A DNA stretch of 11,547 bases from an uncultured Porphyromonadaceae bacterium (GTDB taxonomy: Bacteria > Bacteroidota > Bacteroidia > Bacteroidales > Muribaculaceae): the NCBI GenBank assembly GCA_902494595.1, contig CABUTY010000012.1, positions 1 through 11,547 of the forward strand. The letters are read 5' to 3'. This document shows positions 1 through 6,605 of the stretch, one piece after another. The notes below the pieces were generated by a model. The model ran no database searches. It worked only from the letters and a program-made list of their open reading frames with translations, and had not been told where the DNA came from. Position 1 is the stretch's first letter. Every line of letters starts with the position of its first letter. The translations under genes and the position numbers were made by a program.

Positions 1-77
1 CCCTCAGGCATTTCTTTGAGGTTGATTACATCAATCATAAAACGAATCTCAGCTCCTTGCTGACCCTTAAATTTCAA
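1..77 (-). other. Possible 5' end of a leftward gene, cut by the window edge
   Basis: On the minus strand a frame is open from an in-frame stop at 80-78 to the window edge. It has a TTG at 77-75 and an ATG at codon 14, and reads roughly FKGQQGAEIRF then MIDVINLKEMPEG. The composition looks protein-like and an AAGGAG lies 5' of the internal ATG, but only about 25 codons are present. I do not recognise a family. It matters mainly because this sequence sits where the 5' part of the neighbouring hydrolase should be. It could be the start of a mobile-element gene or simply non-coding. Confidence 0.2.
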
Positions 78-100
78 TCATTCGAAAATGCACATTTACT

Positions 101-427
101 TTGTGCGTGAACTATAAATTTGGTATTGATACCCATGATTATGTCGCTGCAATTGCCCCTCGGGCTCTATTTATATCCGAAGGTGCGCACCAGTGGGGTG
201 ATGGACAGCCAGACCCATCGGATGAAAGATTTGCAGCTGAGCTGGAGATTTTCAAGGATAACTATATGAAAAATGCCGGCACGGACATAGAGGTGCTTCT
301 CTTTGAGGAAAATGGCGGTCGCCACTGTTTCCCGGCAGGAGTAAAAGAGCGGGCTTACTTATGGCTTGATAAGCATTTGAAAAAAGATAATCATAACCAA
401 CAAAGCTATAAGGGAAAAGCTGATTAA
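101..427 (+). pseudogene. 5'-truncated alpha/beta-hydrolase (acetyl-xylan-esterase / dienelactone-hydrolase-like), C-terminal part only
   Basis: About 108 codons are readable, nominally from a TTG at 101, but the product is clearly only the C-terminal third of an alpha/beta-hydrolase. The segment THDYVAAIAPRALFIS matches the conserved strand following the family's Asp/His-rich loop. RHCFP matches the catalytic-His motif (G-H-x-F-P type) near the end of the fold, followed by a last helix YLWLDKHLKK. There is no signal peptide, nucleophile elbow (GxSxG) or oxyanion region. Upstream the frame stays open only to a stop at 68-70, and its codons (71-100) look unrelated to a hydrolase. The gene therefore appears to have lost its 5' part by deletion, insertion or an assembly junction near position 100. 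It ends 8 nt before the first GLPGLI gene, so it was probably the first gene of that transcript. Confidence 0.7.
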
Positions 428-435
428 CACAACTT

Positions 436-1287
436 ATGAACCGATATCTCATTTTTATATTAGTTCTCTTTCTCGCGCTGGGAGCAACAGCCAAAACAAG
501 AAAGGATTATCCTCGGGCAGAAATCAGGGTCAGCTATAATTACCACGAAGAATTGATGCGAGGCAATGTGGAATATGCCGAGCATGATATCCCTATGCTC
601 TTACTCGCTAATTCAAATCAGTCAAAGTTCTACAGCCCCCATACTGAGTATAAGGATTCACTTGAATCCACTCCTTCCGGAAGGGCCAAGGCAAAACAGA
701 TATTTGACATCGCCATGACGAAATACATCGAATCAAAGGATGAGAGTGCCCTAAATTCTGTTGTTTACCACACATTTATATATGTGTTTAAGGATAATAA
801 ACTGGAGAAAATGACAGTATATGACAAAGCAGGGATAACTGAAAGAGGCGTATACGAAGAGCCATATTCCGAACTCGCATGGGAGATAGGCGATTCCACA
901 AAGACAGTTTTGGGATATGAATGTATCAAGGCATCGGCTTATTACCACGGTCGGAAGTGGACAGCCTGGTTCGCTCCGGAAATTCCGGTACATGATGGGC
1001 CGTGGAAACTGCGCGGACTTCCGGGACTTATTCTGGAGGCCACAGATTCGACAGGGCATCACAGTTTTGTTGCTGACGGAATCGAAGAGTCGACGCAGCC
1101 GATGTACCCTATATACAGCAAAGAGGACTATGACGATATGAGTCGGCTCGACATGCTGCGCAGTCTGAGAAATTACCGGGACAATTCTCATGCAATGACT
1201 AAGGCGGCGACAGATGGTATGCTCGACCTCGGACCGGATGCCCCTACACAGACAGAATACGATTATCTTGAAACAGATTACAGATGA
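436..1287 (+). CDS. GLPGLI family protein, paralogue 1 (secreted, unknown function)
   Basis: This 283-aa protein has a signal peptide at about residues 1-19 (hydrophobic LIFILVLFLAL, then ATA-K). It should be exported from the cytoplasm; no lipobox is present. The family signature is GLPGLI at residues 194-199, embedded in a conserved block: DSTKTVLGYEC (153-163), GRKWTAWF (172-179), EIPV (182-185) and GPWKL (188-192). Cys163 is the only cysteine. The upstream segment LLLANSNQSKFYSP is very close to the same region of paralogue 4. The protein ends in LETDYR, a tail shared with paralogue 2 and, nearly, paralogue 4. The ATG at 436 is 8 nt after the hydrolase stop, and the stop codon overlaps the next ATG (ATGA). 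The GLPGLI family (TIGR01200, Porph_ging) is confined to Bacteroidota as far as I know and often sits near carboxypeptidase-regulatory-like barrel proteins; its role is not established. Confidence 0.93.
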   Translation: MNRYLIFILVLFLALGATAKTRKDYPRAEIRVSYNYHEELMRGNVEYAEHDIPMLLLANSNQSKFYSPHTEYKDSLESTPSGRAKAKQIFDIAMTKYIESKDESALNSVVYHTFIYVFKDNKLEKMTVYDKAGITERGVYEEPYSELAWEIGDSTKTVLGYECIKASAYYHGRKWTAWFAPEIPVHDGPWKLRGLPGLILEATDSTGHHSFVADGIEESTQPMYPIYSKEDYDDMSRLDMLRSLRNYRDNSHAMTKAATDGMLDLGPDAPTQTEYDYLETDYR

Positions 1288-2135
1288 TTATGATTAGAAA
1301 TACTATAATTTTACTGGCCGTTTTATTCGCCACACCTTTATCGGCGCAAAAGGCTCAGATAAAGGTAGGTTATGACTATGAAGTCAACAATGGGGGGCAG
1401 GTTCGTAAGGACGACTACATATTATTGAGCGGTAAGCAAGGCTCGATGTTCTATAATCCTACGGCACTGTGGATGGACATCAATTCAAAGGACGATGCCG
1501 CATGTCAGGCTTACGGTGCTATGGCGTCAGCATTGCAGGATGCCGGTCGAGGGGACGAGGTGCCAAATCGTTCTGTGAGTATGTATGTGTTCAAAGATTT
1601 TGAGAAGCAGGTGCAAACTGTCTATGACGATTACAGCGATCAGTTCGCCAAGTACAATGAACCTTTCGGGGAAATGCGATGGGAAGTGGTTGCCGATTCC
1701 ACGAAAACAATCCTCGGATATGAGTGCTTGATGGCAAAGACAGCATATCATGGACGCGACTGGACAGCGTGGTTTACTCCCGAAATACCGGTTCAAGACG
1801 GTCCATGGAAATTTACAGGACTGCCGGGACTGATTCTTATGGCCACAGAGTCGCAAGGGATGCATTCGTTTACCGTAAATGGCATAGAGGCAACCGAACA
1901 GGAAATTCCTGGAATGGTGCGGGATGACTGGTACCATAAGGAAGACCGCATAAAGTATCTTCAGGGGAAGTATCGTCATCTTCAAGATCCGTTTGCCGAC
2001 CTTGCAGGAGGAAACCTTCCCGCAAATGCAAAGGTTTTTGTCAACGGCAAGGAGACAACCGTTGACGAGGTGCGTAACCAATCCCGTAAAGTTCTGGATA
2101 GCGGTTATGATTTCCTTGAGACCGATTACAGATGA
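1284..2135 (+). CDS. GLPGLI family protein, paralogue 2 (secreted, unknown function)
   Basis: This 283-aa protein has a signal peptide of about 21 residues (hydrophobic TIILLAVLFA, likely cleavage after LSA). The family block is complete: DSTKTILGYEC (138-148), GRDWTAWF (157-164), EIPV (167-170), GPWKF (173-177) and GLPGLI (179-184). It carries the invariant Cys148 plus Cys74. The C-terminus is FLETDYR. The start at 1284 overlaps the preceding stop by four nucleotides (ATGA). A second in-frame ATG lies six bases later (1290), giving an ATGATTATGA junction that recurs at the next gene. The central region differs from paralogue 1, with an Asp/Tyr-rich stretch TVYDDYSDQFAKY. The equal length of paralogues 1 and 2 and their shared end sequence suggest tandem duplication. 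Function is unknown; translational coupling implies that it is made together with its neighbours. Confidence 0.93.
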   Translation: MIMIRNTIILLAVLFATPLSAQKAQIKVGYDYEVNNGGQVRKDDYILLSGKQGSMFYNPTALWMDINSKDDAACQAYGAMASALQDAGRGDEVPNRSVSMYVFKDFEKQVQTVYDDYSDQFAKYNEPFGEMRWEVVADSTKTILGYECLMAKTAYHGRDWTAWFTPEIPVQDGPWKFTGLPGLILMATESQGMHSFTVNGIEATEQEIPGMVRDDWYHKEDRIKYLQGKYRHLQDPFADLAGGNLPANAKVFVNGKETTVDEVRNQSRKVLDSGYDFLETDYR

Positions 2136-2998
2136 TTATGAAAAGATTACTGACATATATTCTTGGGGCATCCGCCTCAATGATAGCATACGCAGACAAA
2201 TGGATCAAGGACGCGGAACCGGCCATATTGGAAGTGCATTATACCCGCACCGAGGTATATGACACCACCAAACGGGCTTCTCGTTTTACGAAGGATCCTG
2301 TGATGTTGCGCATTGGAAAAGATAAATCCGTTTTCTGTGGGGTAAAGCGACTATGGAAGGATTCAATCATGGCTGTAGACCCTGCCACATATTGGGAGAT
2401 TGACAGGGCGAGAGTAATGAGTGACAAGAGGGACGATACTCAACTGTTGTCCGGTCATTATTGGAGCTATATCTACAAGAATATCCCTGAAGGAAAGGTG
2501 ACAGAGAGGGCTTATTTTGATATGGAGCGATGGCAATATTCAGAGGATTGGGAAAAACCGGCATGGAAGATTACGGATGAGTCGAAAGAGATAATCGGAT
2601 ATCAGTGTTTCAAGGCCGTAACTGATTACCGAGGCCGCAAATGGACGGCTTGGTTCGCACCGGAAATACCTGTGCAGGAAGGTCCATGGAAACTTTGCGG
2701 ACTTCCCGGTCTAATTCTTGAGGCTTACGATAATAATATGGAGTATCATTTTGAGGCTGATGGACTGACGCAGAATCCTAACTCTGAGGTCGGTATTTTC
2801 ACCTATGACGACCGACGAGGGCGCACCACCGTAACCCGGGACAAGTTTTTCAACAACTGGTGGAAATATAAGCACTCCAATTTCGGCGCAAAGATGAATG
2901 CTGCCTACGGAGTCGGGCCTAAAGCCACACCAGAAGACAACAAGCCAAGAGTAGTGCATGGCGATAAAGAGGAAACAAATTATCCACACGACCTATGA
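2132..2998 (+). CDS. GLPGLI family protein, paralogue 3 (divergent, secreted)
   Basis: This 288-aa protein has a predicted signal peptide (RLLTYILGASASMIAYA, cleavage about residue 21). The family block is present but diverged: ESKEIIGYQC (150-159), GRKWTAWFAPEIPV (168-181), GPWKL (184-188) and GLPGLI (190-195). Besides the invariant Cys159 it has Cys69 and Cys189, the latter directly before GLPGLI, so a disulphide absent from paralogues 1 and 4 is possible. The LANSxxSKFYSP block is replaced by LRIGKDKSVFCG. Instead of ending in ETDYR/H, the C-terminus reads ETNYPHDL, a changed and extended version of the same tail. Its ATG overlaps the paralogue-2 stop (ATGATTATGA), and its stop overlaps the barrel gene start. 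This tight coupling to the barrel makes it the best candidate for a direct partner, which is inference. Confidence 0.92.
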   Translation: MIMKRLLTYILGASASMIAYADKWIKDAEPAILEVHYTRTEVYDTTKRASRFTKDPVMLRIGKDKSVFCGVKRLWKDSIMAVDPATYWEIDRARVMSDKRDDTQLLSGHYWSYIYKNIPEGKVTERAYFDMERWQYSEDWEKPAWKITDESKEIIGYQCFKAVTDYRGRKWTAWFAPEIPVQEGPWKLCGLPGLILEAYDNNMEYHFEADGLTQNPNSEVGIFTYDDRRGRTTVTRDKFFNNWWKYKHSNFGAKMNAAYGVGPKATPEDNKPRVVHGDKEETNYPHDL

Positions 2999-5574
2999 AC
3001 CGATTTGTCACATATCTGCTATTTCTCGTTGTATCGGTTAGTTCCGTTGCGCAGGTCAACGTTACCGGCAAGGTCATTGACAAGGAGAACAATGAGCCGC
3101 TGACAGGGGCTTCGGTCATTGTCAAGGGTGCTGACGGCAAAATAAAGAAATTCGCCTCGTCAAAATCGGACGGAGGCTTCTCTATGACAATGCCGTCTGT
3201 AAATGGCTGCCGTCTGGAAGTTACCATGATGAGCTTTGCCAAACAGTCGATTCCGCTTGACAGTGTGGATTTTCCGTTGACCGTTTATATGGAGCCGGGA
3301 ACAACCTTACTCAAAGAGGTGACGGTAAAGGCCGACCGCATACGGGAGCAGGGCGATACCATCACCTACAATGTCGGCAGCTTCGCCCAGCAGCAGGACC
3401 GCTCAATCGGTGATGTACTGAAGCGTATGCCGGGAATAGATGTGGCAAACAACGGCAAGATACAGTATCAGGGCGAGGACATCAACAAGTTCTACATCGA
3501 AGGCTCAGACCTTCTCGGAGGAAAATACGGCATAGCCACCAACGGCATAAGCCATGAGGATGTGGGCGCCGTCGAGGTCATGGAGAATCATCAGCCGATG
3601 CAGGTGCTGTCGGGTATCTCATTTTCCGACAAGGCCGCCATCAACCTCAAACTGAAAAACAAGGCGAAAGCCACGTGGACTTTCCACGGCGATGCCGGAG
3701 GAGGCTGGTCGTGGCAACCCAAAGGTGCTATATGGGACGGCGAACTGTTCGCAATGGCTGTGATGCCCGGTTTCCAGAACATTACCACTCTGCGCACCAA
3801 CAACACGGGCGAGAACCTTTCATCGTCAAGCACCGATTTCTTCGCAGACCGCAGGCAGACCGGACTCAGCCAATATGTAGGTGTAGGTTTGCCCGGAGTG
3901 CCGTCACTGAGCGACAAACGGACGCTGTTCAACCGCTCTTTCCTCGTATCCACCAACAGCCTGTGGAAACTGAAAAACGGCGAGTTCAAGGCAAATATAG
4001 ATTACTCCTTCAACCGAGTGACAGCCGACGCCTCGAATATCACGACATATTTTCTCGACGAAGGTAACCGCATAATTACCGAGAACCGCAGCGGCACGGA
4101 ACATACCCACTCGCTGAGCGGCAAGTTCATCTATGAGCTTAATCAAAAGACGGCGTTCATCAACAACACGCTCCAGACAAATATCGACTGGGACGATGTG
4201 AGCCTCGCCACAACCGGCTCAATACCCAACGGACAGTCCGCCGATATGCCGGATTACTATGTCAGCAACAAGTTCAAGATGATAAAGCGCTTCAAAGGCA
4301 AACATCTTGTGACATTCCAGAGCGTGAACGAATGGGAATCACTGCCGCAGACGCTCAATCTTGATATGAATGGGGAGCAGTTCCGGCAAAAAATTTCCGA
4401 CCATGCTTTCTATACACACGAGAGCGCGGCATACGCCTTCAATATAAAGGGCGTGACTCTGAGCCTCGAAGGAGGTATAAAGGGGTATCTACGCTCGATG
4501 GACTCGCAACTTCCGAATCTGCCTCAGGAACTTCCGGGGCTGACTGAAAACGTGGTCAACACAAACTATCTCACCGTCTATGCGACACCGAAGTTTGAAT
4601 ACTGGGTGCGCAGGGTGAACCTTTCGCTCAACCTGCCCGTAAGCTATGCCCATTATAACTTCGATAAGGCGATTGCCAACCGCGACGAGGTCTATTTCTC
4701 CCCGTCGCTAAGTTTCAACTGGAAGCCGAACAACCGCTTTTCGGGTACATTGCACGGAGGTCTGGGTCGCTCGCCGATGAATCTCAACCTTATCCATCCC
4801 GGACTCATAATGACGAACTACCGGACTCTGAAATCGGGTGTGGATAATTTCTACAATTCTTCATCGCAGAACGTGTCGGCAAGCGTCAGCTACAAGCACA
4901 CCCGCCACGGTCTGTTTGCCAACGGTATGGTGATGCACTCATGGAGCCACGTTCCATATACTATGGCACAGCAGCTTTATGGCGACTATGTGGTCTATAG
5001 CTATGCCGACGCCAAAAACGACGGCAAAACATTTATGGCGATGGGCAACATCGGCAAGACCCTCGACTTCATGCGCGGAAGCTGCAATGTGAACGGCTCG
5101 TTCAGCCGCAATGAGTCCCATCTTCTTTCACAGCAACAATCCGTCAACTCGGTCAGCACCGGCTGGAGTGTAGGCGGCAAAATCAACGGTAATCCATGCC
5201 GATGGTTCAGTTTCGATTACCGCATCGACTACTCCGACAGCCGTCTGACGATGAACGGACAGAGCGAATCGTGGCTCTCGACGATGGAAAACGAACTGAG
5301 CCTGACATTCATTCCACACCGCAAATGGCAATGGACGGTCAGCGGCGAGCATTACCGCAACGAGCTTACCGAACATAACTATAAGAATGTGGTGATGCTC
5401 GACACCAGACTGACCTTTCAGCTCAACAAGAAGATCGAGTTTGCCGCCTCGCTCACCAACATACTCAACAAGCGAAGCTACAACTATACCACATACTCGC
5501 AACTCTCATCCTTCGAGAGCTGGAGACAGCTCCGTGGCCGTCAGCTCCTATTCTCGATAACACTAAGAAAATAA
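2995..5574 (+). CDS. Outer-membrane beta-barrel protein with carboxypeptidase-regulatory-like and plug domains (TonB-receptor-like)
   Basis: The 859-aa product starts with a signal peptide (residues 1-20, VSSVAQ end). It continues with a CarboxypepD-regulatory-like Ig domain (about 21-100; VTGKVIDKENNEPLTGASV). A plug-like domain follows (about 105-225; GDVLKRMPGIDV, GKIQYQGEDINKFYIEG, VEVMENHQP). The rest is a long region rich in alternating aromatic and polar beta strands, typical of a 22-strand barrel, ending RGRQLLFSITLRK. The GDVLKRMPGIDV and FYIEG motifs are characteristic of Bacteroidota TonB-dependent-receptor-like proteins encoded beside GLPGLI genes. It lacks the features expected of a SusC, and no SusD follows, so glycan import is not indicated. 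I see no clear TonB box. It overlaps paralogue 3 by ATGA and is followed after 5 nt by a micropeptide gene. The likely role is an outer-membrane transporter or assembly platform for the GLPGLI proteins; the substrate is unknown. Confidence 0.92.
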   Translation: MNRFVTYLLFLVVSVSSVAQVNVTGKVIDKENNEPLTGASVIVKGADGKIKKFASSKSDGGFSMTMPSVNGCRLEVTMMSFAKQSIPLDSVDFPLTVYMEPGTTLLKEVTVKADRIREQGDTITYNVGSFAQQQDRSIGDVLKRMPGIDVANNGKIQYQGEDINKFYIEGSDLLGGKYGIATNGISHEDVGAVEVMENHQPMQVLSGISFSDKAAINLKLKNKAKATWTFHGDAGGGWSWQPKGAIWDGELFAMAVMPGFQNITTLRTNNTGENLSSSSTDFFADRRQTGLSQYVGVGLPGVPSLSDKRTLFNRSFLVSTNSLWKLKNGEFKANIDYSFNRVTADASNITTYFLDEGNRIITENRSGTEHTHSLSGKFIYELNQKTAFINNTLQTNIDWDDVSLATTGSIPNGQSADMPDYYVSNKFKMIKRFKGKHLVTFQSVNEWESLPQTLNLDMNGEQFRQKISDHAFYTHESAAYAFNIKGVTLSLEGGIKGYLRSMDSQLPNLPQELPGLTENVVNTNYLTVYATPKFEYWVRRVNLSLNLPVSYAHYNFDKAIANRDEVYFSPSLSFNWKPNNRFSGTLHGGLGRSPMNLNLIHPGLIMTNYRTLKSGVDNFYNSSSQNVSASVSYKHTRHGLFANGMVMHSWSHVPYTMAQQLYGDYVVYSYADAKNDGKTFMAMGNIGKTLDFMRGSCNVNGSFSRNESHLLSQQQSVNSVSTGWSVGGKINGNPCRWFSFDYRIDYSDSRLTMNGQSESWLSTMENELSLTFIPHRKWQWTVSGEHYRNELTEHNYKNVVMLDTRLTFQLNKKIEFAASLTNILNKRSYNYTTYSQLSSFESWRQLRGRQLLFSITLRK

Positions 5575-5579
5575 GAAAT

Positions 5580-5687
5580 ATGAATCCTTTGATTTTCATT
5601 CCACTACTCGGAACTATTATCGGAACTATAATCGGCGCCCGCGCCCATAAAAACTACAAACGCAGAAAAGAAAACTCTAAAAAATGA
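5580..5687 (+). CDS. 35-aa single-span membrane micropeptide with glycine zipper
   Basis: A short reading frame begins with ATG 5 nt after the barrel stop and ends in a TGA that overlaps the ATG of the fourth GLPGLI gene (ATGA, 5684-5687). That is the same coupling geometry as the upstream junctions. The 35 residues comprise a hydrophobic stretch (about 3-20, PLIFIPLLGTIIGTIIGA) and a strongly basic tail ending KNYKRRKENSKK. Glycines 11, 15 and 19 form GxxxGxxxG, a pattern that packs transmembrane helices. By the positive-inside rule the tail should be cytoplasmic and the N-terminus periplasmic, placing the peptide in the inner membrane. It fills almost all of what would otherwise be a 109-nt gap in an operon of overlapping genes. 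I know of no named family. Coding status rests on position, hydrophobicity and overlap. Confidence 0.72.
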   Translation: MNPLIFIPLLGTIIGTIIGARAHKNYKRRKENSKK

Positions 5688-6526
5688 AGAAAATACTTTC
5701 CTTACTTTTATTGTGCCTTGTGGCTATAGCCGCAAGCGCACAGCAGAAAGCCGACATCGAGGTCAGCTATGAGGCTCATCATCCCAATCTTCGCAACGGC
5801 AAAGATGATCTGACAAGCCAGTATATATTGCTTGCCAACTCTGATGAGTCAAAATTTTACTCACCAAAAACAGAGTATGTCGATTCGCTTAAATCAACAC
5901 CTGACGGAAAGGCAAAGTTGGATGAGATGACACGCAATGCCTATCTCGGTGGAAAACTGGACGATATTCCCCGCTCCGACGGCTCGTACTATGTTGTCAA
6001 ATCCGGAAACAAATACACATATTATGACAACTCCGGCCTTGAAAAGTATGTGTACGAGGAGCCCGTTGCCGAACTTGGCTGGGAGATTGGAGATTCGACC
6101 AAAACCATTCTTGGGTATGAATGTGTAATGGCTTCCGTTAACTATCATGGTCGCAGATGGACTGCGTGGTTCTCGTCGGAAATACCCGTAATCGCCGGAC
6201 CTTGGAAACTCACCGGACTGCCGGGGCTGATATTAGAGGCGACCGCCGACGGCAATCAATACAGCTTTATCGCAACCGGCATACAGCAGACCGACAAGCA
6301 TATAACGCCTATATATCTTGCGAATGATTACGAGAAAACTGACCGTATCAAATTTCTCAGAGCGCGGCGCAGCTTCCTTGACAATCCGCTCGGAAAAATC
6401 AACGCACAGTTTGCCGGCTCAGGCGTTTCAGTCAGCAAAGTCCAAAACGAAGACGGCAGTGACGCCTCAGGTTCTCTCTTTGTCCCGGCATCCGTTGTTG
6501 ACCTGATTGAAACAGACTATCATTGA
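5684..6526 (+). CDS. GLPGLI family protein, paralogue 4 (secreted, unknown function)
   Basis: This 280-aa protein has a clear signal peptide (KKILSLLLLCLVAIAASAQ, cleavage about 19). Cys11 lies inside the hydrophobic core without a lipobox, so it is not a lipoprotein. The family block is complete: DSTKTILGYEC (137-147), GRRWTAWF (156-163), EIPV (166-169), GPWKL (172-176) and GLPGLI (178-183). One change is that FAPEIP/FTPEIP of the others reads FSSEIP here. Cys147 is the only cysteine in the mature protein. LLANSDESKFYSPKTEY and VYEEP closely follow paralogue 1, its nearest relative in the window. The C-terminus is LIETDYH. The start overlaps the micropeptide stop, and no terminator is seen in the 79 nt before the S41 peptidase gene. 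Function is unknown; its separation from the other three by the barrel and micropeptide suggests selection for co-production. Confidence 0.93.
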   Translation: MKKILSLLLLCLVAIAASAQQKADIEVSYEAHHPNLRNGKDDLTSQYILLANSDESKFYSPKTEYVDSLKSTPDGKAKLDEMTRNAYLGGKLDDIPRSDGSYYVVKSGNKYTYYDNSGLEKYVYEEPVAELGWEIGDSTKTILGYECVMASVNYHGRRWTAWFSSEIPVIAGPWKLTGLPGLILEATADGNQYSFIATGIQQTDKHITPIYLANDYEKTDRIKFLRARRSFLDNPLGKINAQFAGSGVSVSKVQNEDGSDASGSLFVPASVVDLIETDYH

Positions 6527-6605
6527 ATTACCTTACCCTCTGGGCATTGACTACAGCATTACAACCGTCAGCCTTTATGCTTGATAAAATAACTAAATTA
6601 AGAAT

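Noticed and set aside
85..110. Insertion-sequence terminal inverted repeat at GCACAnnnTGTGC
   Set aside because: The palindrome is short and imperfect and no second end or target duplication is visible; kept only as part of the junction finding.
2995..5574. SusC-type glycan importer
   Set aside because: No SusD partner follows, and the motifs MPGIDV, FYIEG and ENHQP fit the GLPGLI-associated barrel group better than SusC.
436..6526. GLPGLI proteins as lipoproteins
   Set aside because: None has a lipobox cysteine at the end of its signal sequence; Cys11 of paralogue 4 is inside the hydrophobic core.
6527..6605. Separate promoter for the S41 gene (TATGCTTG at 6576-6583 with TTG at 6547-6549)
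   Set aside because: The -7 element has one mismatch and the spacing to the upstream TTG is 26 nt instead of about 19-21, so no promoter is called; read-through from paralogue 4 is as likely.
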